Source of the DNA: Branchiostoma lanceolatum
Taxonomy: Eukaryota; Chordata; Leptocardii; Amphioxiformes; Branchiostomatidae
Direction: 5' to 3'
Length of the DNA: 64,000 nt
Assembly (NCBI RefSeq): GCF_035083965.1
Contig: NC_089733.1
Location: forward strand, 6,065,074 to 6,129,073
The first letter of the stretch is position 1. Each line of letters begins with the position of its first letter. The notes beneath the pieces are model-generated. The model was not told the origin of the DNA and searched no databases. It saw only the letters and a list, made by a program, of their open reading frames with translations. Below are positions 1-10,455 of this stretch, piece by piece. The translations under genes and the position numbers were made by a program.

Positions 1-180
1 GATGAATTAACGTGCAAATAACGTGATAACAACCATAAATGATAGTTTCCAATGCTAAACTTTAGCTAAAACGATGTAAGAAAGCAGTTTAACGACTTTT
101 TCTGATGACCGCGGAGGTGCAGTATTTTGTCTGCCGTAGGTGTCGCATGGCTTCCTGAACCGCGACCCTTGACCCCGCAA

Positions 181-285
181 TACTCTCCAAGCAGAGGTTA
201 GGAGATCGTGACCCTTTTATCCTCTGCCCTGTTTTGAGGATAAAAAAGGTCACGATCTTCTCCACTGACCTCTTCTTGGAGAGTA
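181..285. repeat. Imperfect inverted repeat (foldback), ~44-bp arms
   Basis: The left arm (181-224) and right arm (236-285) are imperfect reverse complements around an 11-bp loop. The outer TACTCTCCAAG pairs with CTTGGAGAGTA, and inner GGAGATCGTGACC pairs with GGTCACGATCTTCTCC. It could be a small foldback MITE or a transcribed hairpin. I see no target-site duplication. Confidence 0.7.
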
Positions 286-373
286 CTTAAAGCTAGTTTT
301 ATTCAAGGAGGTTTCATCTAGATATTATACACTATATTTTAAATTTCTACGATACGACGCTTCATCAAGCACA

Positions 374-447
374 TCTCTACTCTACTCTACTCTACTCTAC
401 TCTACTCTACTCTACTCTACTCTACTCTACTCTACTCTACTCTACTC
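374..447. repeat. (TCTAC)n microsatellite
   Basis: About 14 near-perfect copies of the pentanucleotide TCTAC in a row. A shorter run of the reverse complement (GTAGA) appears near 20405. Confidence 0.95.
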
Positions 448-926
448 TTTAGAGCCCTGGCCTGACTATCTAAGCTGAAGCTTCATTTTTCTTATTCCTT
501 TAAATCACCATATCAGAAATACTAGTGCATATTTTGCCACATATTTATTGTGCTACAATAATCACTATATTTTAATATTCTGCAATATGATGCTTCATGA
601 ATCACATTTAGAACCCTCGCCTGACTACTACCTAACTACAAGCTTAATCTAAGTAGAATAAGGCACACCTTGAAAAGACATAAGCCATTAGTTCATGAAC
701 TTTAAACATTTTATTCAAAGATAAAATATATAAACAGGAATACTAAAACTAAGCTGTCTGGCCTGAGTCTAAAAACCTGACCTGAGTAGGTTACTGATTA
801 TAGTTGTACTTGTTTGTTTCATTTTCATACATACAGGTTTCTCATACAGACATGTGTACATACAGAATGTGCACTTCATACAGCTCAGTGCAAGCCACAT
901 ACACAATGTGGACTCAGAACAATTTC

Positions 927-1185
927 AAGTTTCACAACTCAATGCACAGTACATAAAATGTGAACCTAATACAACTACAAGTTTCACAACTCAATGCACA
1001 GTACATAAAATGTGAACCTAATACAACTACAAGTTTCACAACTCAATGCACAGTACATAAAATGTGAACCTAATACAACTACAAGTTTCACAACTCAATG
1101 CAAGGTACATAATAAAACTACAAGTTTCACAACTCAATGCAAGGCACATACAGAATGTGTACCTGATACAAGTTTCACATCATAT
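927..1185. repeat. 52-bp tandem repeat
   Basis: Units begin at 927, 979, 1031 and 1083 with AAGTTTCACAACTCAATGCA and are almost identical. Shortened, diverged copies follow at 1122 and about 1161. The array lies in the probable 3'UTR of the minus-strand gene. Confidence 0.9.
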
Positions 1186-1364
1186 CAATAGAAGGCACAT
1201 ACAGAGTGTTTCATACATCAATACTACACATGATATGTAGCTTATATATATCCAGGTTCCATACATCACAAGACACCAAAGAGTACTAAAGTTGGTTGAC
1301 ATCAATCAGGCAGAATGTGTGCAAAAATGAAGACACAGATCTTTCGTTGACAGAGATAAATGCA

Positions 1365-4300
1365 TTACTGAGTCTTGGGCTTTCTTTGTCCATAGCCCTT
1401 ACTCTGTAGCTCAGCCTTCCACTCTTCAAACGCTTTACTTTCATTGGCTGGACAGAACCAATTGCCATAATACTGTTTGTGGCCACCATCATCCCTAGGA
1501 AGATTACACTTTCTACACCTAATGGCATCTGTCTTCCGTTTGTAAAACTTGACTGGCATACCCTTATCCTTCTCTTTCTGTTTACGTTTCAAGTAGTAAA
1601 ACCTACTTCTATTTAAAGATGAAGGGTCAGGTGTTTGGGGTGATGGCATAGCAGCAGGTGATTGTTGAAGGGGAGAGAGAAACCCAGTAGGAAAAGGTAA
1701 AATCACTGGCTGTGGCACAGTTTTGGCCCGTGAAGGTGGAGGAGGGTGACCACGGCCAATCTTGGCCTGTCCAGTAGTGATTACTGGAAAAGTGAAGGTC
1801 AGGGGCTGTACACTAACCTGGGGCAACACCTCTGGTAAGGTTTTGGCAGGTGGCAGTGGGTCAGCAGTGGTGGTAGTTGGTGGGGGTAGTCTAATACCCT
1901 GTTCACTTATACTTATCTCCCCTCTTTTTTCCCGCTTAGTGTACCATTGTGACAGTGTGTGCTGATTGATTTCAAACAACTGAATGTTAGTCAAAGCAAC
2001 TACCTTGGCACAAGACATAACACGGTTCTTGATGGACTTGTATGCCCTGGATACAAGTGTCCAGCGCAAAGTTGTCCTCCCTCTGGCCTGCACATTGGCT
2101 GGATGAAGATCACAGAGCTTGGACACTACTGCCTCCACATACCGGTTGCAGTCTGGCCACTGGGCTGGTGAACTCTGGCTGCCAAGGAAACACCTGGGAA
2201 AGGAAACAGTGGACAGGTCAGTACAGGCTTCACCCTTACAAGAACTACCACCGGTCTTGTAGCTGAATAAGTTGTACACATCTCATTTGTTTAACGTAAT
2301 TAGAAATAAATCAGAGAACACAGAATAAAGCATGTAACAACTGTCAGGAGTTCTTGTGATTGACCCTATGAGCACACAATGTTTCAACTTGTGATAATAA
2401 CAAGATCCAGCACAAGTACCTTTTAGTGCTTTCCACACCAGCATGGACAGGTTTACTCTTGGACTTGGAGGCCTTGAATCTGCCCTTCTGCTTGGTGGTG
2501 TACCGTGGTGCAAAGGCAGTAGGTTGCTGGTCATACGGCGCAAGGTCCCTCCAGAGTTCAGCGATCCTGTCTGCCTGTGTGTTGGTCAGCGGTCCATCTC
2601 TATCAAGCAGAGAGACGAGGTAGGATGCCAAGACATCAACCTTCTCGAAACCTGCTATGTTGTTATGGCAGACTGATGACTGATCTTCCATCCCCAGGTC
2701 CCTGTCTGGAGCTGACGGCAGATCCTCTGTCCCCATGTCCCTGCGTGGAGCTGACGACTGACCTTCCATCCCCAGGTCCCTGTCTGGAGCTGACGGCAGA
2801 TCCTCTGTCCCCATGTCCCTGCGTGGAGCTGACGACTGACCTTCCATCCCCAGGTCCCTGTCTGGAGCTGACGGCTGATCCTCTGTCCCCAGGTCTCTGC
2901 GTGGAGCTGACGGCTGATCTTCCATCCCCAGGTCCCTGCGTGGAGCTGAGGACCGATGCGGGTTCTCCGTCCCCAGATCACTAGGTGAAGCTGAAGAAAG
3001 ACATGTACAAGAAAAACACTAAGATGGAAGGATGTTCAACTTACATGTACTTGTACTTAAGGCAGCAAGCCCCGTGGCTCCACTCACCTCTGAAAACAAC
3101 AGCTGCTGTAGCTACAGTGATGTCCTCCTCCTCTTCCACAAAACCCTCATCTGTGTTGTCACCATCACAGAGCAGGCTGCCAGAGTCATCAGGGTCCTGG
3201 AAGTCATCAGGGTCCTGGTCGTCATCCTGTAGTACCTTGCCTGTTTGGCTGTACAGGTATTCAACGCCAATCAGCTCCCCTAATTGAAAAAGAAAATAGC
3301 AAGCTTAAGCTTGAAATAGACTGATAGAGTGATAACCAGATATGTAGAGTCCTTTGCAAGTTACTACAGGTTTTAACTGAACTATATTTGGATGCTATAC
3401 CTGTGTATTTCCCTATTTGTCGCACTGGATGGAGTTGGTGTCTGCCGAGAACACTTGAGCTGAGCCGGTTCAAAGCTTCACACATCCCCCTGTTGTAGAC
3501 ATGGTGTTCCACCTGACCAGATACAGCTGCAGCTGCCCTATCTTCATTCCAGCGATCCAGGCCTTCAAGCAGATAAGCTTGAAAGTGTACGTCACTGGCC
3601 CTGGTACCTGTAACAGTTTGAAAACATAAATCCACAATGTCAACCAAGAAATACTTGACATCGGTACATATGCCACAAGTAAATAAAAAAATTAAATAAT
3701 GGCTGAACTTCAAGAAAAATAAAAAGCAAGAAATATCCACCTGGAATGAATCTGTTCTGGTGCAGGTGGAATGACTCGAGGGATGTTGAGCCCCGGGCAC
3801 ATCTGAAGACTGGCAGTGTGACTCCCCCCTTCACAAGAGACCCAGTCTGCATGTATAGCTGCACTTCTGGTGGGTCCTGCAGACAGGCAACGTGCCTCTT
3901 TTGGGTGCTCCAAATGTTCCAGATGCGGCATTTGTTCAGCAAAGGTACCCCGATGGTGTCTGACCCCTGTGGTCCAGCGAAGGTTTGAAGGAGCTCTGTG
4001 ATCAGCTTGGTTGTTTCGTCTGGGTCCCTGGTACGCCGACGACAGTGGGTGGACAGTTCCTTCCTTGATATGTACTTCATGATGTCACTGTCTGATGGTT
4101 GAGGAATACCATTGCTGACCATCACATTCCTTTTGGCCTCCTTCAACTGCTGCAAGTCCTCCTGACTCCATTCAAAAATACATTGCGACAGCCGTCCCAT
4201 GAAGATCCCATAAAGAGGGTGGGCTTCTGTGGTACAGCCAACTGCTATTCTTCGCATGAAGTGCCAGATATCTAGCCGGACGTGTAAACCTGTCCACTGG

Positions 4301-7300
4301 CTGAACAACTTGTGGACTTTAGATGCACCTGCACTGCGGTGTGAATCTGAAGACCGATTCTCTGTCGACAGCTGACTGCAGGAAGTTGAAGAGTTCTGTG
4401 TTGCACCGCAACAGTCCCTGTCAACATAGATGGCCACAGGAGGAGTGACCCCTGCTTCCCTGTACCTCTTCATAAGCCCCTCAGCCATAGAGATGATACC
4501 AGCACCTTCACTTGCAGTTAGCACACTCATCAGCACCTCCCCTCTTTCATTTCCAACATTTGTCACCCAGGCAGCTGTACCTGAAGCATGACCAGCTAGC
4601 TTTCTCACCATCTTCTTTGTCGAGTCCATCTTCAATACCGAACCAAATGTGGAGGTTATTGACGCTTTGACCGCCTCCAGTCGCTCCTTAATGTCCCGTA
4701 CATAAACATTCAGCAGCCATCTGAATTTTGGGATAGGGACAAATGAGGGAGGATCAGCAAACTCTGGAGGGGAGGCTGTGACATTCTTGAATGCCTCGCA
4801 GTCGGTCAGGTACCCCATGGTCTTGGACATCCACAACTCAGTGTGCTGCTCCATCAACTTTTTCCGGAGTTGTGTGGAACTGTTGCCAAGGCCTCTCTGG
4901 CGAAGCAACCGGATTACCCGAATGTCACAAGCAAGGTGGTAGGTCAACACAACAGGAAACTGCTGACGGTGTCCCACATCTAGCTGCTGCAGAATAGGGT
5001 CACTCCAACTTATCAGTTTTCGCCTACAGTTCTTACACTCTAGATACTCTGCCGCAAGATTGTAGTTGGAGTCAATGTCGAGGACCTGGCGAACGCGTGG
5101 GTACACCCCAGCACTGATCAGCTCCACTTGCTTGCAGCCTTCGTGGGGGCAGAACAACTTAACATGCCAGAGTCTCCTGGGCATCCATAACAGGAGGCGC
5201 TGCGCAAAGTAGAAATCTGGCTGGGGAGACTGTTTGCAGATAGGTGCTGGCTGGGGAGGCCACCACCACAGCTTGTCCACCCTGCAAGGACAAGAAATAA
5301 TGTTGAAAGATAAATGATTAAGTATTCTGTATAGTATACTAACAACATGTGAATCAAATCTACTTTATGTGACAAGAATGGACCTTGCAGATTCTAAAAT
5401 AACATTAAAAGGTAACTGATTAATTACTCTGTACATACATGTACAAATATTATGTGAAGTAAAGCTACCTTGCAGTGTCAAACTGGGTCTTGCCAGTCTT
5501 GGTGGTCTTGAACAGGGCACGTGTGATCCATTCATGGTCTGCCTTTGGAAGAGAGTCTCGCCATCCATCAGGGAGGACTGGTTGAGCTGCAATACCATTG
5601 GTCAGAAATGATGAAACAATTCCCAATCCAAAAAGTGGGAGGAATACAGATATTCTTTTACTCTATCCTTAATGTTTGATTTTAAGTCACTAATAAACCA
5701 AAGTAAAATTCAATCTCAAGATCTCACTTTGGTCTTCACCATCTGACTTTAATCTTCTTCTGACAAGTATGATCTGAAGACAGAAATTCTCAAACTACAT
5801 CTATAGGTGCCATCTTCTGCTACAGTTCTGTGCGCGAAGGAGAGATCAGCCCATAAACACCTGGAGTCAGGACACAGGAGAAGCAGGGAAAGATGAGAAC
5901 CTGCTGTGGGAAAGGATGGGAGTCTACTGGAAGGAGATGAAGAGGGCAGCCTAGAACTGGAGGGATGCAGGAGGGTCCAATCAGGAATCATTGGCCTAGG
6001 AAAGAAAGTTAACAGCTCCTAACAAACAAACTTACCTTTGACACTTCATCCATTTCTGGCACCACTCAGGTGCCTCCAGACATCATATATGCACATTATG
6101 TCTGTGAGAACTGAAATGGAAACAACATTAGTGTTCAAAGATATGTGGCATTACACAATTACATTACTAACCAATTCAATTGCACAAACTCAAACAGGAT
6201 ATCTCATGGCATGGCACTACACATTTACAGTGTAATATCATAAAAATAATGGCAAAGTTAAAACACTGGCAAAATAGCTGATATACTAATACATAATATA
6301 TATTCAGTAAACTTACCCTGTTGCTGTCCTTCCGTCATCTCAGCTGCTGCTACCAACTCTGCCTTCTGCATGAAATCCTCTGACGAATCCTGTATCATCA
6401 CACCTGCAGTGGGGGCTGGCTCAGAGGGGGACGCTAAAGATGTGTCCTGGGACTCTGTCTTGTCTGTTGGCACTGCAGGATTCTTCAGACCCCTTGACAC
6501 GGACAGGTTGGGCGAAATTCTTGAGTTAGATGCCTTTGACATCACAGTCTGAACCTTCCTGGCTAACCTGGCACCATGAAGATGGCCAGTCATGAGAGAT
6601 GATATTCGTGAGGGCTGAGAGGATGAGGGCTGAGAGGATGAGGGCTGAGAGGATGAGGGCTGAGAGGATGAGGGCTGAGAGGATGAGGGCAGAGTCTTGG
6701 CCACTCTAGCTGCAGCCTTCTGTGTAGTGATCTCCCGGCATTCTGCGAAGGACTGTGCATACTTGCGGAAGGCATCCTTGTTTGTACTGAGTGGATCACT
6801 TGTTATCTTTTTATTCCGCATGTTGTCGACCATCCAACCCACATATCCTAGACAGTTCTCTAGCATCCAGCGGAAACTCTGTCCACGGTATACTCCAAAC
6901 TGTACCATGTACTCGCTGAGCACTTCTTGCTTGACATCCCCCCCTCGCTTCTGGACTGCCTTCACTGCAAGTTCATGGACCTGGAGTAAACCAAAAGTAG
7001 ATCATTGCAGATTAGCAGATAGTTCTTCTTAACAATTAACCTTTGAATCATATAAGCAAAGTAAAACCAATACAACAATATGGCAACAAGCATCATGACT
7101 CATCAGCCCCCCTCCCCTCATTCACAATCACAATCACAATCACACACACACACACACACAAACACAAACACACATACACACACACACGTACACACTCACA
7201 CACACATACACACACACACGTACACACACACACACACACACACGTACACACACACACGCATACACACTCACACACACTCACACGCACACACACACACACA

Positions 7301-7703
7301 TGCACAAGTACACACACATACACATAGCAAACTAATTAATCATGCAAAATTTTTAGAATCATGAATATAAAAACAACAGCTGCTTGAGGTACATTGCATA
7401 GCATCTTCTGTTATGTGTATATAACTACAAGTCAACAACCATACTACATGTATGAGACCAGTCTATGTTACAAAACAATATAACTTTTGGTGTTGGCTCT
7501 AACATTTAGGCATTCTCAATGCAGGGGTCATCACATGTTAATACATACATACTGTACTTGAATTTGACATGTGAAAAGAAACTTACCTCTTCAGGTGGAA
7601 GACATGTATAGGGTTTGCCCAGGTTTTCTCTTTTAACCCTCTTTGCCTCATTTGACTCCAGGATAAGGTCTCCATTTGGAAACCTTCTGAATTTGGGCTT
7701 CAT
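1365..7703 (-). CDS. Eight-coding-exon gene, ~1412 aa, DUF6729-like with RNase H-fold-like core
   Basis: Coding exons in minus order: 7703-7587, 6980-6317, 5586-5469, 5281-3741, 3607-3401, 3279-3088, 2990-2420, 2193-1365. Each boundary has GT/AG signals and every phase fits, giving 4239 nt with no internal stop. Features: an FGVYRGQSFRWMLENCLGY motif (aa ~67-85); five PSSSQ repeats; a region with TRALFKTTKTGK then DKLWWWPPQP (aa ~280-311); cysteine pairs C344/C349 and C382/C385 suggesting a zinc site; and a core that looks like an RNase H fold, with KMDST (D519), YVDRD (D587) and LDIWHF (D637) as candidate acidic residues. An acidic segment, a 13-aa repeat segment, a proline-rich segment and a C-terminal C-X2-C...H...C motif (about the last 60 aa) follow. 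I recall this arrangement from fish and lancelet proteins annotated DUF6729; that needs a search. The intron-rich structure, TATA box and intact frame argue for a functional host gene, possibly derived from a transposase. Function unknown. Confidence 0.8.
2682..2960 (-). repeat. 39-bp coding minisatellite (13-aa repeat)
   Basis: Within exon 8 of the ~1412-aa gene, a 39-bp unit encoding variants of MEDQPSAPRRDLG repeats about seven times. Alternating RRD and DRD versions form a 78-bp higher-order unit. The frame is preserved throughout, so copy number changes would alter protein length by 13 or 26 residues. Confidence 0.9.
6607..6690 (-). repeat. 15-bp coding repeat (PSSSQ)5
   Basis: Five near-identical 15-bp units inside exon 3 of the minus-strand gene encode repeated Pro-Ser-Ser-Ser-Gln, a probable disordered linker. 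Confidence 0.9.
7120..7326. repeat. (CA)n-rich microsatellite
   Basis: Starts with a short CAATCA run, then about 185 bp of (CA)n interrupted by TA, GTA and CTCA. It lies in the first coding intron of the minus-strand gene. Long open frames across it on both strands are low-complexity artefacts. Confidence 0.95.
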
Positions 7704-8113
7704 CTTTTTCTTCTGCAAATATATCACATAACTAAAATGGAAACAGTAAACTGATATAGATTTTGCTATCCCAAACCTGTAACTGTATATGCACACTGTT
7801 ATTTATGATCGACACCAACTGCTAACCACTAACAACAACACATCATGAATAAAGCAGTTCAACTTTGACACCATGGACTCCAATTGTACTGTATTATTTC
7901 CCTGTGTAGCATGCTAAAATCCAGTTCTGCTTTTAACTTTTAACGTGAACTAGTTAGCAAGTTCGATCACTGAATCCTGTGTTCTTGTGTATAGCAGCTT
8001 ATCATACAAACAAAGATAATACTAGTACTCAAACACACAAGACTCTAACTAGTTAACAAGACTTCAAAGTTACAGATTACAAGAACAGTAGGAAATTGCA
8101 TTGTGTATCTCAC

Positions 8114-8205
8114 CTGATTAGCCGCTCACTATGTCACACATCCAAAGACTAAACACACGCTGACACACACGTACCTCTCCTCCACAACCGGCAACCAACT
8201 GACAA
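8114..8205 (-). other. Probable noncoding first exon (5'UTR) of the ~1412-aa gene
   Basis: On the minus strand a good donor (AATCAG|GTGAGA) ends this exon at 8114. The next acceptor, at 7713, lies 9 nt upstream of the ATG at 7703. The 5' end is set only by distance from a TATA-like box, so its start is approximate. Confidence 0.55.
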
Positions 8206-8228
8206 ACTTACAGAACTTCAGTGCCCTT

Positions 8229-8234
8229 CTTATA
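8229..8234 (-). promoter_or_regulatory. TATA-like box of the minus-strand gene
   Basis: GAGTATAAGAAGG on the minus strand, with TATAAG at 8234-8229, sits about 25-30 bp before the inferred transcription start near 8203 and upstream of the first splice donor. Confidence 0.45.
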
Positions 8235-8239
8235 CTCTA

Positions 8240-9000
8240 GTGGACCGGAAATCCGTCTATACAATATCATCATCATATTATATTAGTCATTGCATTCCTC
8301 ATACTTTAATCATATCATAGTTTCCAAGAATTCTATTCTATACCCTCATAAGGACTCATTTGAGCTTACCCAGCGCCATATATGGCACGGCTATATATAT
8401 CTGCCCTACTACGTCAGCACAGGTCAAGGGAACTCCTGCTGGGAGTTGACCCATTTTTGACGGGTAGAGGGGTTTTCCAAGAATCTGACTCATGATGATG
8501 ATGATACCACTATTACATTTATATGCCCTGATTGTGAACTATGGATGCCCTGAATGTGAACTATGGATGCCCTGATTGTGAACTATGGTTGCCCTCTTTG
8601 TGAAATATGGATGCCCTGATTGTGACGTGATCGCTGTGAACTATAGATTGTTGTTGTTGTTGTCCATGTGTCGATTATATCGCTAGACGTGGTCTCTTGG
8701 TACTGCCCACTCACAGTTACGAGTCGATTGTCTCTCTCTAGATATTCAGCTCTAGGTAACAGATTGACAGTCTTTGCTATAAGATGTTTCTTGTTTGTGT
8801 ACAAATTATAAGGGACCCCCTCCCACCCCTCTTACAGCACGAGCTTTTTCGCTTTTACCCTTACCTACCGTGGCTGCATTTATGATCATGTTGTCTCGGC
8901 AACAAGCACAAGTTACATAATATCATGTATCGACCTTTTCATTGAGAGTATTTGGTTGCTGCTGATTATCTACTCGGTAAGAATGGCTAACAAAATTCTT
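8240..9000. other. Intergenic stretch, no gene seen
   Basis: I recognise no coding exon or RNA gene. It contains the 22-bp tandem repeat at 8524-8626 and short GAT and TTG triplet runs. Confidence 0.5.
8524..8626. repeat. 22-bp tandem repeat
   Basis: About five copies of TGCCCTGATTGTGAACTATG plus two bases, with a few substitutions in the fourth copy. Confidence 0.85.
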
Positions 9001-9055
9001 TTCAAGATACTAGTATCAGCGCCGTTTCATACGGCGCCAAGACTAGTATCTTGAA
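9001..9055. repeat. Strong hairpin, 55 nt
   Basis: TTCAAGATACTAGT at the left pairs perfectly with ACTAGTATCTTGAA at the right, and inner GCGCCGT pairs with ACGGCGC around a TTCAT loop. It may be a foldback remnant or a transcribed hairpin; no gene context supports either. Confidence 0.75.
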
Positions 9056-9352
9056 ACTTAGCTTGAAATCGTCCATTTCCCTGTCTTCCCGCGTCGTCAA
9101 CCCGGACAAAATCACCCAGACGATCCACAAGGTCCCGCGTGATAGACAGATACATGTGTGGACAAAGGAAACTCCGTTCTAAGGTTGAAAATTACGCGTT
9201 ACTTGTACAAAATACAACACGACGTATCGCCCGGCGGCCGCCATGTTGAACGCCTGGGATCTGGAAGAATGGAGCGCCCTGATTGGCTACAAAGTTAGAA
9301 ATTTAGAAAAGATCTGAAACAGAGCTAGGCGCTGATTGGCCAATTGTTCCAG

Positions 9353-9424
9353 ATTGAACAGAGAAGATCGGGGGAAATCAGGCGCAAGGATGACACGCAA
9401 ATTCGTGAAGCGTTCCATATTTTT
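9353..9424 (+). pseudogene. U6 snRNA 3'-half fragment 1
   Basis: From ATTGAACAGAGAAG onward this matches the second half of U6, with a diverged middle (ATCGGGGGAAATCAGG in place of the normal ATTAGCATGGCCCCT). From GCGCAAGGATGACACG to the T run it is identical to the full-length copy at 10349. The 5' half and the promoter are missing. Confidence 0.85.
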
Positions 9425-9547
9425 CTCTTTTTTCAATCTTTTACCTTTTTGATTGGTCTAGATTTTAGGACTCTCCGAGCAATGTAATGAATATGTTAGG
9501 AATTTCCCGTGAAATTTTAGGAAAATCTAAGCAATGTTAGAAAAACT

Positions 9548-9618
9548 GCAGAGAAGATTGGGGGAGATCAGGCGCAAGCATGACACGCAAATTTCTGCCT
9601 GCAGCGTTCCATATCTTT
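9548..9618 (+). pseudogene. U6 snRNA 3'-half fragment 2
   Basis: CAGAGAAGATTGGGGGAGAT, then GCGCAAGCATGACACGCAAATTT and a disturbed GCGTTCCATATC end. It is more diverged than fragment 1 and lacks the U6 5' half. Confidence 0.8.
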
Positions 9619-10006
9619 ATTTTTTTCGTAATCTTTTACATTTTCCGGGGAGAGGGAGAGGGAGGGGGGGGGGGGGGGGTTGTATTCTTATCATTACTTG
9701 TTTTAGATTTGTCTTCACTCATGTCAGAATGTCCTCTTATTACCCGACATTCCCTGTGCGCGGTGTCGGGCGCGGCGCGGTGACCACATAGCAGCCGCAC
9801 TCTCTGGAGAATGCGCAGAAGTCGCGTGATGGGATATACTGTAGTTCGTAGAATTCTTCTCGGAGAACCCTTTTCTCGGTACTAGTCTGGTGGGAGTGTA
9901 GCATGTGTGGCACAGAAAAAAAGGAGAGCTTAGGATGCAAACGTGTGGATTTGTGCGTTCGGATTGCAGGTGTCACGCGTCGCCAAGTTGCCAGCTTCTA
10001 GGCGTG

Positions 10007-10072
10007 CACCTGCGCTTTTCGGACAGCGCACCTGCCCTTTTCGGACAGCGCACCTGCGCTTTTCAGACAGCG
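10007..10072. repeat. 22-bp tandem repeat, three copies (also at 11039-11104)
   Basis: Three direct copies of a 22-bp unit starting CACCTGCGCTTTTCGGACAG, duplicated again with the larger segment at 11039-11104. Confidence 0.9.
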
Positions 10073-10316
10073 CCCAATTGTATCTGAACTACAGGAGACG
10101 ATCCTCCACATTAAAACGACGTCCGAGCAGTGTTTTTGACACACTCGCCGTCTTTCCATGCATTTTTCTCTCACGAAGCTAAGGGGAAAAGTGCTCGACC
10201 ACTTGCCGCTTGCGTCGCACTGATCACCGAGACTTGCGGTTAAAAAGGAATTCCTGGAATGGTGACTTCGCCCTTGTCCTCGCTCCCACAAATAGAATTA
10301 ACCCCTAACGTTGGAA

Positions 10317-10326
10317 CTATATATAC
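10317..10326 (+). promoter_or_regulatory. TATA box of the U6 gene
   Basis: CTATATATAC centred about 27 bp before the U6 start at 10349, the spacing expected for an RNA polymerase III type 3 promoter. A proximal sequence element is expected near 10280-10300, but I cannot define a lancelet consensus. Confidence 0.7.
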
Positions 10327-10348
10327 TCTAGGCGCAATGACTATAGTC

Positions 10349-10405
<57 letters not shown>

Positions 10406-10455
10406 GGCCCCTGCGCAAGGATGACACGCAAATTCGTGAAGCGTTCCATATTTTT
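10349..10455 (+). ncRNA. U6 spliceosomal snRNA, full length (107 nt)
   Basis: Starts GTGCTTGCTTCGGCAGCACA and contains the invariant ATACAGAGAAGATTAGCA core (ACAGAGA box, which pairs with the 5' splice site, and AGC triad). It continues through GCGCAAGGATGACACGC to GCGTTCCATATTTTT. From memory it differs from vertebrate U6 by only about one base (T for C in the 5' stem). The terminal T run is both the mature end and the Pol III terminator. A TATA box at the correct distance supports activity. This is the only copy in the window with both promoter and 5' half. Confidence 0.98.

Larger units (their letters stand above)
1..1364. other. 3' flank and probable 3'UTR of the minus-strand gene
   Basis: No coding region is recognised here. 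On the minus strand an AATAAA signal lies at about 710-715, roughly 650 nt past the stop codon at 1365, so the 3'UTR of the neighbouring gene may run from 1364 to near 690 and include the 52-bp tandem repeats. The remainder holds a foldback and a pentanucleotide microsatellite, listed separately. Confidence 0.45.
9382..10210. repeat. Tandem duplication, copy 1
   Basis: This ~829-bp segment matches 10413-11242 almost base for base at an offset of 1031-1032 bp; one extra G in a poly-G run explains the change of offset. The left breakpoint lies inside U6 sequence. It includes a G tract near 9663-9680, a U6 fragment and three copies of a 22-bp repeat. Confidence 0.95.

Noticed and set aside
1762..2984. 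Plus-strand frames opposite the unknown gene
   Set aside because: Shadows of the minus-strand coding exons; the minus frame is supported by phase-consistent splicing.
7043..7364. Overlapping long frames on both strands (His/Thr-rich and Cys/Val-rich)
   Set aside because: They are translations of the (CA)n microsatellite and have no splice or start context.
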